NCBI GenBank assembly: GCA_019358895.1
Contig: JAHHIG010000003.1
Span: forward strand, 62,001-126,000
Length of the DNA: 64,000 nt
From: Tildeniella nuda ZEHNDER 1965/U140
Lineage (GTDB): Bacteria; Cyanobacteriota; Cyanobacteriia; Leptolyngbyales; Leptolyngbyaceae
Direction of reading: 5' to 3'
The translations under genes and the position numbers were made by a program. Under the pieces are notes generated by a model. That model was given only the letters and a program-made list of their open reading frames with translations, did not search any database and was not told where the DNA came from. Positions 34,368 through 43,744 of this stretch are shown here, one piece after another. Within the stretch, counting starts at the first letter, position 1. Each line of letters starts with the position of its first letter.

Positions 34368-35633
34368 TCAAAACTGTCCTGTGCCTTGCACGATATGCTT
34401 GACGGTGGTCAGGGTTTCGAGGCTAATCAAGCCGCGCCGCTGACCTTTCTGGTTTGACATGCCGAGAAAAATCGAATCGCCTCGTTTAGGGTTGCGGGAG
34501 AACCGGGGCGAGGCGTTGATGTAGGTTGAGGCACTATTCACACCGAGCGCAAACTGACGGCTCTCTTGGTAGGATTCCGTCACTAAACAATCGGCATGAC
34601 CGCTGCTGTAGAGGTTGATCCAGGAGATAGCGGCTTCTAAGCTGTCGACAACTTTAAAGGCTACAACCTTTGCCAGATATGCCTGCCGCCATTCTACTTC
34701 TTCGGTTCGCTTCAGATCTGGAAATTCTGCAACCAGTTCGGCATCACCTCTAATCTCAAAGCCTTTTTCTCTCAAACTGTTCCACAGCATCGATAGAGAT
34801 GAGAGATTTTGTTGGCGATGGATCAAGACTTTTTCGATCGCGTTCACTGGGTCAGGTTCGCTCTGATGGCTATCCAAAATGATCCAGCGTACAGCGTCTA
34901 AGCTGCCAGAGGGTGACCAGTACAGGTAGCAATTGCCCATTGCCGACTTTAAAACGGGCGCGGTTGACTGGCGCACGATTTGCTGTACTAGATTGGGTCG
35001 TCCATAGGGAATGACCAGGTTGATGTATTGGTCTTGAATAATGAGGTCACGCACTGAGGCACCCTGGTCAGACGGCAATGCCTGAAAGCAGCCATCTGGT
35101 AAGCCAGCGCGTTCGATCGCCCCATGCAGCGCCTGAGCAATCACTAGATTAGAGTTGCTGGCTTCGCTGCCGCCCTTGAGAATCAAGCTGTTACCCGTCT
35201 TAACACAGAGTCCAGTCGCGATCGCGGCTAATTCTGGAAAGGCTTCATAGATCAGCACAATCACACCCAAGGGCATGAGCTGTGAGTAGGTCTGGCAGTG
35301 ATCAACCTGATAGGTTGCGTTCATTACGCGACCAATGGGATCAGGCAATTCGCTCAAGCGCTGCAAAATCTGAATGGCGGCTTGCAGTCGCTCTGGCGTG
35401 AGTTTCAACCACTCCAAAATCAGGTCAGGAATTGCCATTTCGCGGCTGGCTTCCAAATCCAGCGTATTGGCATCCAGGATATCGTCCTGTTGTTGCTTCA
35501 ATGCTTGAGCCATTGCTTGCACAGCATGCCCTCGCACCGACCCTTTGGTCGTTGCCATCTCTACAGAGGCTTGATGAGCGCGGTGGACAGCAGCGACTGG
35601 ATCAAGGGACGGGCTAAAAGAATCGGTTGTCAT
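34368..35633 (-). CDS. ProA-like protein lacking the catalytic cysteine
   Basis: 421 residues, normal for glutamate-5-semialdehyde dehydrogenase. Family features are clear (LPLGVIVLIYEAFPEL region, SLILKGGSEASNSN, SASTYINASPRFS). However, where ProA reads RPGVCNAxE this protein reads EPDPVNAIE, with Val263 at the position of the catalytic Cys. The substrate and NADPH loops IYEARPNVT and IPRGG are also altered (IYEAFPELA, IPYGRPN). The protein is therefore unlikely to reduce gamma-glutamyl phosphate. It may be a regulatory or structural paralogue, with a true ProA elsewhere in the genome. Cyanobacteria often carry two ProA homologues. Confidence 0.88.
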   Translation of the reverse strand: MTTDSFSPSLDPVAAVHRAHQASVEMATTKGSVRGHAVQAMAQALKQQQDDILDANTLDLEASREMAIPDLILEWLKLTPERLQAAIQILQRLSELPDPIGRVMNATYQVDHCQTYSQLMPLGVIVLIYEAFPELAAIATGLCVKTGNSLILKGGSEASNSNLVIAQALHGAIERAGLPDGCFQALPSDQGASVRDLIIQDQYINLVIPYGRPNLVQQIVRQSTAPVLKSAMGNCYLYWSPSGSLDAVRWIILDSHQSEPDPVNAIEKVLIHRQQNLSSLSMLWNSLREKGFEIRGDAELVAEFPDLKRTEEVEWRQAYLAKVVAFKVVDSLEAAISWINLYSSGHADCLVTESYQESRQFALGVNSASTYINASPRFSRNPKRGDSIFLGMSNQKGQRRGLISLETLTTVKHIVQGTGQF

Positions 35634-35637
35634 TGCG

Positions 35638-36054
35638 CTAACGTCTATAAGCTAGCAAGACCATAAGTGCCGGAAGCAGTGCTAGCAGGAGCAGCACAAC
35701 TGCCCAAAAAACCATTCCAGCATTGGCTGAGGCATTAAGCGCCAGAAGAAAGCCGATGATTAACAGTACCAGAATCACTCCCAGCACGATCGACAGATAG
35801 CTTTCGCCAAACCCAGAGGTTGCCCCGTTCCACTGATGCCCATTCCAGCGCCAGGTTCGTTTGTAGCGGTGGCTGGTAGAAAGCTCCTCCAGGACATAGC
35901 CACCTTCTTCAACGACAAAAATCTGCTGACAGCGGTTACACCCAAACGCTTCGGTCAACGCAATCTGAGTGAGCTGCCCCCGACGGCGACAGGGGCAGGG
36001 GTAGTTTTGAGTTAGGTCAATCTTTTGGGCTTTTTGATGTTGCACAGGCGGCAA
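35638..36054 (-). CDS. Hypothetical zinc-ribbon membrane protein
   Basis: 138 residues. An N-terminal Cys4 pattern (CPCRRRGQ and CNRCQQ) suggests a zinc ribbon. A WRWNGHQWNGA segment follows, then two C-terminal TM helices (ILVLLIIGFLLALN and MVFWAVVLLLLALLPALMVLLAY). The stop lies 4 bp from the upstream start of the proA-like gene, so co-transcription is likely. Known as a conserved cyanobacterial protein of unknown role. Confidence 0.8.
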   Translation of the reverse strand: MPPVQHQKAQKIDLTQNYPCPCRRRGQLTQIALTEAFGCNRCQQIFVVEEGGYVLEELSTSHRYKRTWRWNGHQWNGATSGFGESYLSIVLGVILVLLIIGFLLALNASANAGMVFWAVVLLLLALLPALMVLLAYRR

Positions 36055-36352
36055 GGAAGGACTGCTGGCAAAGATGAGGCAAAAATCCAGGCTAGGACAG
36101 CGCCGATGCTTCAGGTTATGCTGATAACCAGAGAACCAAGCAATCTGCGTTTAGTCTACGTCTCTCTATGTTATCGAATGATATGAGGGGGCATCTGGAG
36201 CTTAATGCAAATATTACCATTCTCGCCCTCTCTTGCACCTGGACTTTAGAGGCGCGTATGCTCGAAGGCAGCGTCTATTATTTGGCGTTCTTCAAACCTC
36301 ATCACGATCGCCCATACTCGTCGTCACGCAGCCACTCCAAACAACTAAATTT

Positions 36353-37618
36353 ATGCCACGCTTTCTCCATGTATCAGATATTCATCTAGGGTTCGATCGC
36401 TACGACAGTAAAGAGCGCACGTTAGATTTTTACCGAGCGTTTCGGGACGCGCTGGAGAAATATGCGATCGTTCCCCAGGTCGATTTTGTGGTGTTGGCTG
36501 GCGATCTGTTTGAGCATCGCCATATTCAGCCGAATATTCTCAACCAGGCGCAGCTTTGCTTGCAGGCGTTGCAGGAGGCGGGTATTCCCGTGCTGGCGAT
36601 CGAGGGCAATCATGACAACACGCCCTACGGCACTAAAACGAGCTGGCTCCGCTACTTATCTGATTGGGGTCTACTGCACCTGCTAGAACCAAGCACTCCC
36701 AATGCAGGCAACGCGCTCTACGAACCGTGGGATGAGGGCGCGAAGCGAGGTGGCTACATTGACCTGGCTTGTGGTGTGCGAGTGCTGGGATCTTGCTGGT
36801 ACGGGGCATCAGCACCCAACGCGATCGCCACTCTCGCTGACGCGATCAAAACCCTTCCTCCTCCTCCTGCTCACACTGTAATGCTGTTTCATCATGGGCT
36901 AGAAGGGCAAATCGCCCGTTACCAGGGGGCGCTACGCTATAACGATCTACTGCCGCTGAAAGAGGCGGGCGTGGATTATCTGGCGTTAGGTCATATCCAC
37001 AAAAACTATACGGTGGAGGATTGGATTTTCAACCCTGGCTCTGTCGAAGCGAATAACGTTGAAGAAAGTCAGTTCGATCGCGGCGTGTATTTAGTAGAAC
37101 TCAATGCCTCTGGCATCCGGGCAGAGCTAAAGCGTGACTACACTCAGCGGACGATCGTGCGCTTAAAGGTCACAGCACGGGGGCAAGAAAGCCAGGAAGA
37201 GCTGGAGGCTGCCGCGATCGCAACGGTACAGCAGGCGATGCAGTCGGGAAAAATTCAAGCAGCGGCAGCACCCATTGTAGAACTGCGTCTTGAAGGGCAA
37301 GTAGGGTTCGATCGTCTGGAGCTGGACACACGCAAACTTCAGCAGCAACTGCAACAGTTGACTGGCGCACTCATTTTTCTACTGCGCTACAACGTTGACA
37401 CCGTGGAATATGCCACGCATCTGACCGAGGAAGCCAGTCGCTTTCAGGTGGAGCGTGAGGTCTTTATGGATTTACTGGTGGCGCACAATACCTATAAAAA
37501 ACAAGCACCGGAGCTAGCGCAAGGCTTAATTGACCTGAAAGATCAGCAAATACAAGGGCGATCGGAGACTGAACTCTACCAATTTGTGCAGCATCTTTTG
37601 GTCGAATCGGTTGACTGA
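36353..37618 (+). CDS. SbcD/Mre11-like DNA repair exonuclease
   Basis: 421 residues from the ATG at 36353 (MPRFLHVSDIHLG). The open frame extends 40 codons upstream through non-family sequence. Metallophosphoesterase motifs are all there: DIHLGF, LAGDLFEHRH, EGNHDNTPYG, LFHHGLEGQ and LALGHIHKNYTV, forming a di-Mn site. The C-terminal part (about 290-420) is a capping domain. Mre11-type nucleases process double-strand break ends with a Rad50/SbcC ATPase, which is not encoded next to it. Confidence 0.92.
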   Translation: MPRFLHVSDIHLGFDRYDSKERTLDFYRAFRDALEKYAIVPQVDFVVLAGDLFEHRHIQPNILNQAQLCLQALQEAGIPVLAIEGNHDNTPYGTKTSWLRYLSDWGLLHLLEPSTPNAGNALYEPWDEGAKRGGYIDLACGVRVLGSCWYGASAPNAIATLADAIKTLPPPPAHTVMLFHHGLEGQIARYQGALRYNDLLPLKEAGVDYLALGHIHKNYTVEDWIFNPGSVEANNVEESQFDRGVYLVELNASGIRAELKRDYTQRTIVRLKVTARGQESQEELEAAAIATVQQAMQSGKIQAAAAPIVELRLEGQVGFDRLELDTRKLQQQLQQLTGALIFLLRYNVDTVEYATHLTEEASRFQVEREVFMDLLVAHNTYKKQAPELAQGLIDLKDQQIQGRSETELYQFVQHLLVESVD

Positions 37619-37676
37619 ATCCATCAACGAATCGGTATTACTAAAAAGCAGGATGAATTGAGACGAACCAATTACC

Positions 37677-38129
37677 TCAAGCGGGGTTTCTCAAGGCATC
37701 CTGCAGTGTTTGTTGCGTTGATTCAGGGAGAGGTGTCCGTATTACGTCTCCTCCTACATCAGCTAACGCTGCCAAAACCACTTCTGCTCCAGTCGATCGC
37801 ACCAAGACAAACAGGGCTGACGAATTAGGCTTGAGGGATGCTTCAACACTGGTCAAGAAGTCGGGATCGAATACGCCTTGGGCAATCTTCAGTTCACTGT
37901 GAAAGACAACACTGCTAATAATACCGCCCCAAAGCTCATTTCCCAACTCAGGAACAGGTTCAGTTAAATCGTGGTATGCCTTGGCTCTAATTTTGCCCTC
38001 AGCATTTTTGGTCACAACAACGGCATCGTCTAGAGCCAGCAAACTTTCTTGCTCAAGCTTCAGCAGGCTCAAGAGGGCATCTTCAGCCTTAAACTTGCCA
38101 TCGAAACCTACTACAACTAATTCACTCAT
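37677..38129 (-). CDS. DUF1269 family protein
   Basis: 150 residues: MSELVVVGFDGKFKAEDALLSLLKLEQESLLALDDAVVV, NELWGGIISSVVF and SSALFVLVRSTGAEVVLAALADVGGDVIRTPLPES. This is the DUF1269 pattern; such proteins often have a glycine-rich hydrophobic centre and appear in stress or storage contexts, but function is unknown. The usual central TM stretch is short here. Single gene. Confidence 0.85.
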   Translation of the reverse strand: MSELVVVGFDGKFKAEDALLSLLKLEQESLLALDDAVVVTKNAEGKIRAKAYHDLTEPVPELGNELWGGIISSVVFHSELKIAQGVFDPDFLTSVEASLKPNSSALFVLVRSTGAEVVLAALADVGGDVIRTPLPESTQQTLQDALRNPA

Positions 38130-38409
38130 GGCTTAATTCTTGCGATTTATCTGGCTTCAACGCAAATTACCACCTTTCTAACCCGCCTTTGGTAAAGTCT
38201 GCATTAAGGATTTTACATCGACCCGCAAGCCGAAACTGTGCTGCTTCTCGAACTGATGGACGCAACCGACATGGAAGTCAACACTTTTAAGGCAATAATT
38301 TGCTGCGATCGCCTCAACTCGGAGCGCTGAATAGTACAGTCACACAAATTCTGACGGCAACTGACTCAAGCATTGCTAACTAACAGCACGAATAACTTCC
38401 CATACCACA

Positions 38410-41079
38410 CTACACGTCGTCTGTGATGTGATCAGTTGTCAGTCCATCAGTTGTCGGTTCATGAGGGCTATCCTCAAAACCATCCTCTTCCCCCGTAGAG
38501 AGAGGCACCAGTGCAACCGCCGCGATCGCATCGTCCTCATCTAACCGCTGGACACGCACCCCTGTTGCCGATCGTGATTGGGATGAGATCGCGTCTACCG
38601 ACTGGCGAATGATGATGCCCCGGTTCGTCACCATCATCAGTTCTGCCCCTTCATTCACGATGCGGAGAGCCGCCAGACAATCGCCCTTCTTGCGGAACTT
38701 CATGGCAACCAAGCCCATACCAGCACGATTTTGCAGGCGGAACTGGGAAACAGGAACGCGCTTACCATAGCCGCCCATCGTCACCACCAGAATCCAGGGA
38801 CCAAGCTGACCGCTGACCGCTGAGGGCTGATCGCCTTCCCCCTCGCCACTCTCAACTAGTTCGCCGTTCAGTTCCTCCGTTTCGGGTTCCGCATCCGATT
38901 CTAAAACCTGAGCCAGATCTGCCACGATTTGGCTGGGCAAAATGTCCATCCCAATTAAGCGATCGCCTTCGCGCAAAGACATCGATCGCACACCCCGCGT
39001 TGCCCGACCTAGGGGACGTAATTGCTCATGACTGGCGCGGAAGTGAATCGATCGACCCAGACTAGAGCCAATAATAATACTGTCATCCACCCGCGCACGA
39101 CGCACCCAGCGCAGTTCGTCACCGTCTTCCAGGGAGATGGCAATCAATCCATTCGCACGGATATTACTGAACGCGGTCAGTGCAGTTTTTTTGATGTAGC
39201 CGTTGCGGGTCAGCATCACCAGATAGTCGTCGGCGCTGAACTCGGTAACGGAAATAAACGCGGTGATTTTCTCTTCGCGAGGAATCGGCAACATTTGGAC
39301 GATCGGCGTACCCCGTGACGTGCGCGAACCGATGGGAATCTGGTATGCCTTCAGCGCATAGACAACGCCACGATCGCTGAAGAACAGCACACTGTCATGA
39401 TCGCAGCAGGTGAGAAAATGCTCAACTCCATCATCTTCCTTCATGCGGGCACCCGCTTTGCCCCGCGTTGCACGACTCTGAGATTCAAAGGTATTGACAG
39501 GCATCCGTTTGAGGTAGCCCTGCTCGGTCAGCAGAATGACCGCTTTCTCGTTAGCAATCAGGTCAATGTCGCCCAGTTCGTCTTCCGATTGTTCAATGAC
39601 GGTACGACGGGGTGTGGCGTGCTTGGTGCGGATTTCGGTGACTTCGGTAACGATGATTTCAAGAATGCGTTCGCGCCGTGCCAGAATATCGCGCAAATCG
39701 GCGATCTGGATTTGCAGATCTTCGTGTTCTTTTTGAATCTTTTCAGCTTCCAGTGCGGTCAAACGGCGGAGCTGCATTTGCAGAATCGCGTCTGCCTGCG
39801 GCTCTGACAGCCCATAGGTATCGATAAGTTCCTGTTTTGCGGTCGGCGCATCGGCAGCGTGGCGAATCAAGTTGATGATGCCATCCAGGTTGCCGAGGGC
39901 AATCAGCAAGCCTTGCAGGAGATGATCGCGCTCTTCGGCTTTCCGCAGGTAGTAGCGGGTACGACGCGTAATGGCATCAATGCGGAAGTCGAGAAACACT
40001 TCCAGGAAGTGCTTCAGCGTCAAGAGCTGTGGTTCTCGGTTGACCAGCGCCAGCATGTTCGCGCCAAAGTTTGCCTGTAGCGGGGTCTGCTTGAATAGGT
40101 TGTTGAGGACGACGCGAGGGTAGGCATCACGCTTGAGTTCGATGACGATCCGCATTCCGTCTCGATCGCTCTCATCCCGAATGTCCGAGATCCCCTCCAA
40201 CCGCTGCTCGTTGACCATTTCAGCGATTTTCTCGATGAGCGCCGCCTTATTCGTCTGGTACGGCAACTCTGTGATGATAATGGCTTCACGATCGGGTCGT
40301 CCGCGGTGCTCGATCGTTTCAATCTGCGCCACGCCTCGCATGATAATGGAGCCGCGCCCAGTCGTATATGCCTCCCGAATGCCGGTTCTGCCGAGAATTT
40401 GCGCGCCTGTTGGAAAATCGGGTCCTGGAATGTACTGCATCAACTCCAGATCCGTCAGATCGGGATTTTCAATCAGCGCTATGAGACCATCCAGCAGTTC
40501 GCCCAGATTATGCGGTGGAATGTTGGTCGCCATCCCGACTGCGATACCCGACGAGCCATTTAGCAGCAGTTGCGGAATACGCGCAGGCATCACCAACGGT
40601 TCTTGCTGCGACCCGTCATAGTTTGCGCCAAAGTCAACGGTTTCTGCCTCAATGTCTTGCAGCAGCGCATCGGTGGTGAGCGACTGCAAGCGACATTCGG
40701 TATATCGCATGGCGGCGGGTGGATCGTTGTCTACCGAGCCAAAGTTCCCGTGACCGTTGATGAGGGGCGATCGCATCGAAAAATCTTGCGCCATCCGCAC
40801 TAACGCGTCATACACCGCTGTATCACCGTGAGGATGGTATTTACCGATGACATCCCCCACCACGCGGGCGCATTTACGGAAGGGGCGATCGGGCGACAAA
40901 CCCAGTTCGTGCATGGCATAGAGAATGCGACGATGCACGGGCTTCAGACCATCGCGTGCGTCAGGCAGCGCCCGCCCCACAATGACGCTCATTGCGTATT
41001 CCAGGTAAGAACGGGACATCTCGTTCCGCAAGTCTGTCGGCACAACCCGATCGTGCGGGGTATCCTGGGAGAAGGTCAT
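38410..41079 (-). CDS. gyrA: DNA gyrase subunit A
   Basis: 889 residues from the ATG at 41079 ([17 protein letters not shown]). An earlier ATG eight codons upstream is less likely. The catalytic tyrosine is Y126 in AMRYTECRL. The winged-helix DNA gate holds [12 protein letters not shown], with Thr where E. coli has Ser83, a common natural state in cyanobacteria. The C-terminal beta-pinwheel carries a degenerate GyrA box ([10 protein letters not shown]). Near residue 750 a stretch encoding [10 protein letters not shown] derives from a heptamer-repeat insertion. With GyrB it introduces negative supercoils. Long intergenic DNA on both sides indicates its own promoter. Confidence 0.97.
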   Translation of the reverse strand: MTFSQDTPHDRVVPTDLRNEMSRSYLEYAMSVIVGRALPDARDGLKPVHRRILYAMHELGLSPDRPFRKCARVVGDVIGKYHPHGDTAVYDALVRMAQDFSMRSPLINGHGNFGSVDNDPPAAMRYTECRLQSLTTDALLQDIEAETVDFGANYDGSQQEPLVMPARIPQLLLNGSSGIAVGMATNIPPHNLGELLDGLIALIENPDLTDLELMQYIPGPDFPTGAQILGRTGIREAYTTGRGSIIMRGVAQIETIEHRGRPDREAIIITELPYQTNKAALIEKIAEMVNEQRLEGISDIRDESDRDGMRIVIELKRDAYPRVVLNNLFKQTPLQANFGANMLALVNREPQLLTLKHFLEVFLDFRIDAITRRTRYYLRKAEERDHLLQGLLIALGNLDGIINLIRHAADAPTAKQELIDTYGLSEPQADAILQMQLRRLTALEAEKIQKEHEDLQIQIADLRDILARRERILEIIVTEVTEIRTKHATPRRTVIEQSEDELGDIDLIANEKAVILLTEQGYLKRMPVNTFESQSRATRGKAGARMKEDDGVEHFLTCCDHDSVLFFSDRGVVYALKAYQIPIGSRTSRGTPIVQMLPIPREEKITAFISVTEFSADDYLVMLTRNGYIKKTALTAFSNIRANGLIAISLEDGDELRWVRRARVDDSIIIGSSLGRSIHFRASHEQLRPLGRATRGVRSMSLREGDRLIGMDILPSQIVADLAQVLESDAEPETEELNGELVESGEGEGDQPSAVSGQLGPWILVVTMGGYGKRVPVSQFRLQNRAGMGLVAMKFRKKGDCLAALRIVNEGAELMMVTNRGIIIRQSVDAISSQSRSATGVRVQRLDEDDAIAAVALVPLSTGEEDGFEDSPHEPTTDGLTTDHITDDV
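38805..38832. repeat. Heptamer repeat inside gyrA (GCTGACC units)
   Basis: Four 7-bp units (GCTGACC, GCTGACC, GCTGAGG, GCTGATC) lie in the C-terminal domain region of gyrA, followed by a short Glu/Gly stretch. This is the same family as the 49633 array. Total length 28 bp, read as an extra loop. Confidence 0.88.
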
Positions 41080-41103
41080 AGGGTGAAAAGCTCCAAAACG
41101 CAA

Positions 41104-41431
41104 GCCTGTAGCCGCTGTGGGAATGCTGCATACTCCCCAATCACGCGGCTGTCACATCGTTGCCGACGAGAACACTTATACTTCCTCATTCTATCACTGT
41201 TCACCCATTTCAGCCGCTTAAGCGTTTTCAGTGGTTTGAGCCAAAAAGCTTGCTGGTTAAGCGTTTCAAACTACACAGTCGTCCTTAAATCGTCTTGATC
41301 TAAGACTCGACTTGAGACTAAAGCGTTAGTGCAGCAGGAAAAAGTTTTGTCAAAACCTATAATCGCCCTCTTCATTGAACAAAAGGGCGATCGGTAAGCG
41401 CTAATTGACCAGGCTTGTGATTGTCAGTCCG
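41104..41431. other. Intergenic region upstream of gyrA
   Basis: About 330 bp between the gyrA start and the stop of the DUF4386-like gene. Probably the gyrA promoter region; I see no clear operator, hairpin or gene. Confidence 0.45.
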
Positions 41432-42157
41432 TTAGGCTTTGGACATCAAACGCTGTTGGGGCACGCGCAGCAGCGACACTCCCACGAGCAGTAGCCAGAT
41501 TTCCCATAAGATGAACCCCGTAACCGTGGTTTTCAGTACAGGCATTGTAGGCATTACCGTTGCTAGTGGCTCACTTTGCCCCACCAGCAAGAGCGGCACT
41601 GTCATCAAACCAAACCAGATTACCCATGTTGGGAACAGCGGTGAGCGGCGCATTGCCATACCAACTCCCAGCGTCCAGCAGGCGAGTAGGGTTTGTCCCA
41701 GATGTTCGCCCAGCGCCACTCCACCATACTGATGAACGGACTGATAGACAACGCTGACAGCCTCGCGTGTGGCTTCACTGGCGGTTACATCGGTGTACAG
41801 ATTTGCCAGGATTGGTATGACAAAGACCCAACGCATCAGCCCCACTGCTTGCAACGCTCCCGAAAGCACACCCATTGCTGTAGCAACTGCTAGATAGGGG
41901 GTGTCTTCACGGGCAATGATTGGGTGTAACAACACGCTGACTGGAATGAAGAGCAAGGCGGCTAGCCCAAAGCTAAACCAGGTAAGAATCAGCCCAACAC
42001 CGCCCGCATGAAACTGAGTGAGCACATAGCCGACAGGCTTGCGAAGAATCGCGTCATACTCAAAGTTTTGAATCAGCAGTGTGTAGGGAATGTTCAGCAA
42101 GACGACTAACGAAATGAACGAAAGACCCGTGATTCTGACTAACTGTAAACGGCTCAT
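41432..42157 (-). CDS. DUF4386-like multipass membrane protein
   Basis: 241 residues with about six to seven hydrophobic segments, e.g. LVRITGLSFISLVVLLNIPYTLL, GVGLILTWFSFGLAALLFIPVSVLL and YLAVATAMGVLSGALQAVGLMRWVFVIPILANLY. ATREAVSVVYQSVHQYGGVALGEHLGQ and PTWVIWFGL follow the DUF4386 pattern. No transport signature. The DUF1772 gene lies upstream on the same strand with 150 bp between. Confidence 0.75.
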   Translation of the reverse strand: MSRLQLVRITGLSFISLVVLLNIPYTLLIQNFEYDAILRKPVGYVLTQFHAGGVGLILTWFSFGLAALLFIPVSVLLHPIIAREDTPYLAVATAMGVLSGALQAVGLMRWVFVIPILANLYTDVTASEATREAVSVVYQSVHQYGGVALGEHLGQTLLACWTLGVGMAMRRSPLFPTWVIWFGLMTVPLLLVGQSEPLATVMPTMPVLKTTVTGFILWEIWLLLVGVSLLRVPQQRLMSKA

Positions 42158-42307
42158 GAGAAATTCCCACCCATAGGATTAGTGTAGTAAGCAAGAATGC
42201 AGCGTCGATCGCCCGATGTAAATGATTCATTTGGTGTTACACCAGAGAGTGTTATGTCAATACTTAAACAGCGATCGACCTGCCAAAAAACGCTTGAGCT
42301 TAACGAC

Positions 42308-42766
42308 TTACGAAAGCTGGCAAGCAGCCGTCAAGCTGATGAACGCCACGACAAGGAAAACGACTCGAACTGCGTGAAGCTGATCCCATTGTTTTCTAAG
42401 TTCTTTCCAGTTGTCGGGCAATTCTTCTAAGTTCAGTTGAGCAATCTGGTTGTTGATTGGCACTAACCTGATAAGGGTGAATAGAATGACTAGAACCCAT
42501 ATAAGTGAGGCGATCGCAGCAAGCAGAAATGCCGTTCTATTTGGTTGGATGATGAAAGCAGTGCCGAGCGTAAGCGCAAGCGTCAAGGCATACCAAAATG
42601 GCATAATGCTACCGTAAGTACGAGCAAGCGCTTGCGCTGAAGCCGCATGACATTCATCCTTTAACTGACACAGTTGTGGATGCACAAAGGCACTAACAGC
42701 AAGCTCGTTTCCAACCATTAGCCCAGCAACAAGTAGAACAATTGTTTGAAGTGTAATCGATTGCAT
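42308..42766 (-). CDS. DUF1772 membrane protein
   Basis: 152 residues and four predicted TM helices. VGNELAVSAFVHPQLCQL, MPFWYALTLALTLGTAF, ASLIWVLVILFTLIRLVPINNQIAQLN and the C-terminal WDQLHAVRVVFLVVAFISLT match the DUF1772/anthrone-oxygenase-like family. NNQIAQLN is the strongly conserved segment. Some fungal members act in polyketide oxidation; the bacterial role is unknown. A MITE sits directly upstream of the start, within the likely promoter. Confidence 0.85.
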   Translation of the reverse strand: MQSITLQTIVLLVAGLMVGNELAVSAFVHPQLCQLKDECHAASAQALARTYGSIMPFWYALTLALTLGTAFIIQPNRTAFLLAAIASLIWVLVILFTLIRLVPINNQIAQLNLEELPDNWKELRKQWDQLHAVRVVFLVVAFISLTAACQLS

Positions 42767-42785
42767 GATGGTGTTTTTCCTTTCA

Positions 42786-42907
42786 GAGGATGTCTAAGAA
42801 GTCCACTGGACGACGTTTCAGCTACGAAGGAATCAGCGTTTTAGACATTGTGCCACAACGAAAGAATAAGGGTTTCAGCTCTTTCGGTTACCTTTTAAGA
42901 CATCCTC
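42786..42907. mobile_element. 122-bp MITE with IS5-like ends
   Basis: GAGGATGTCT (42786-42795) and AGACATCCTC (42898-42907) form perfect 10-bp terminal inverted repeats, extending to 16 bp with two mismatches. The element is flanked on both sides by TCA, fitting the TNA target duplication of IS5/IS1031-type elements. No ORF inside. It lies just upstream of the DUF1772 gene. Confidence 0.8.
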
Positions 42908-42964
42908 TCACTTTCAAAACTAAAAGTTGAAGTTGGTCAATTAAATGCCAAGCATTTAATGACG

Positions 42965-43561
42965 TTAACGCCAATATTTGAGGAGCGATCGCTCTGTTTT
43001 CAATAACCGAGCCAGCCGCACCAGGGTTCCCACAACCAGCCGTTGCACGGTGGATGGCAACCTAACCAGCACAATGTCACCATGCTTCAGCAATAGCGCC
43101 AGATGCAGCAGATTGGTGGGCATCCCATGGTGGTTCACCTTGCCATCAGTAGCGAGACCAAACATGCCTCGAATAAACTGCTCAAAGCCTTCAGAAGGAC
43201 GGTTCTCGCTGGTAAACGTGACCCATGCATTGGAGGCATTACGAAAGCTGTGATGCATCCCCGGAGGCACATGCAGGCTATCTCCTGCCTGTAAGGTGCG
43301 GTAGTTGCCCTTGCGACCCACTTCCATTTCGAGGCAACCTGCCAGTACGGTAAAGGTTTCGCTCATGCGCGTGTGGTAGTGCAAAGGACTACCGCTAGCT
43401 CCGGGCGGCAGGTCAAACCGAAACTTGGCGTAGGTGCCACCGCTGGTCTCAGAAGAGTGCAGAATGGTCATGCGATCGCCCGTTACAGGGTTCAGAATGA
43501 CTTCAGGCGATGCAGGGGCGATCGCGGGGTTGGACAACGTTTGAGCAGAGATAGGTTTCAT
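42965..43561 (-). CDS. Cupin domain protein
   Basis: 198 residues from the ATG at 43561, with AAGGAG close upstream (the frame opens 42 codons earlier). The cupin motifs are PPGASGSPLHYHTRMSETFTVLAGCLEME and AGDSLHVPPGMHHSFRNAS, giving His/His/Glu/His metal ligands. The C-terminal tail has a hydrophobic/basic stretch. It may bind a small metabolite or act as an oxygenase. It is divergent from an AraC-type regulator, which suggests regulation by that protein. Confidence 0.85.
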   Translation of the reverse strand: MKPISAQTLSNPAIAPASPEVILNPVTGDRMTILHSSETSGGTYAKFRFDLPPGASGSPLHYHTRMSETFTVLAGCLEMEVGRKGNYRTLQAGDSLHVPPGMHHSFRNASNAWVTFTSENRPSEGFEQFIRGMFGLATDGKVNHHGMPTNLLHLALLLKHGDIVLVRLPSTVQRLVVGTLVRLARLLKTERSLLKYWR

Positions 43562-43744
43562 GGTAAAAATCTCCTTGAAGGTATAGGTGCAATGCCCTGC
43601 AACAGTGGCTTTTAGCAGTCGTGCTGTTGCTTGCGGCATCGCTGTTTGTCTACCTCTCAACGATATGATTTCGGCATTGTGCTGCATTGACGGGTGCCGC
43701 CAAGAAATTGACCGATCGTGCCGTTCTCGACAACTGATTCATTC
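43562..43744. promoter_or_regulatory. Divergent promoter region of cupin and AraC genes
   Basis: 183 bp shared by the two divergent genes. Regulators of this layout usually bind here. I could not pick out a convincing operator by eye. Confidence 0.45.

Noticed and set aside
42197-42430. 77-codon frame opposite the DUF1772 gene
   Set aside because: Mostly overlaps the real gene in antisense and has no family resemblance.
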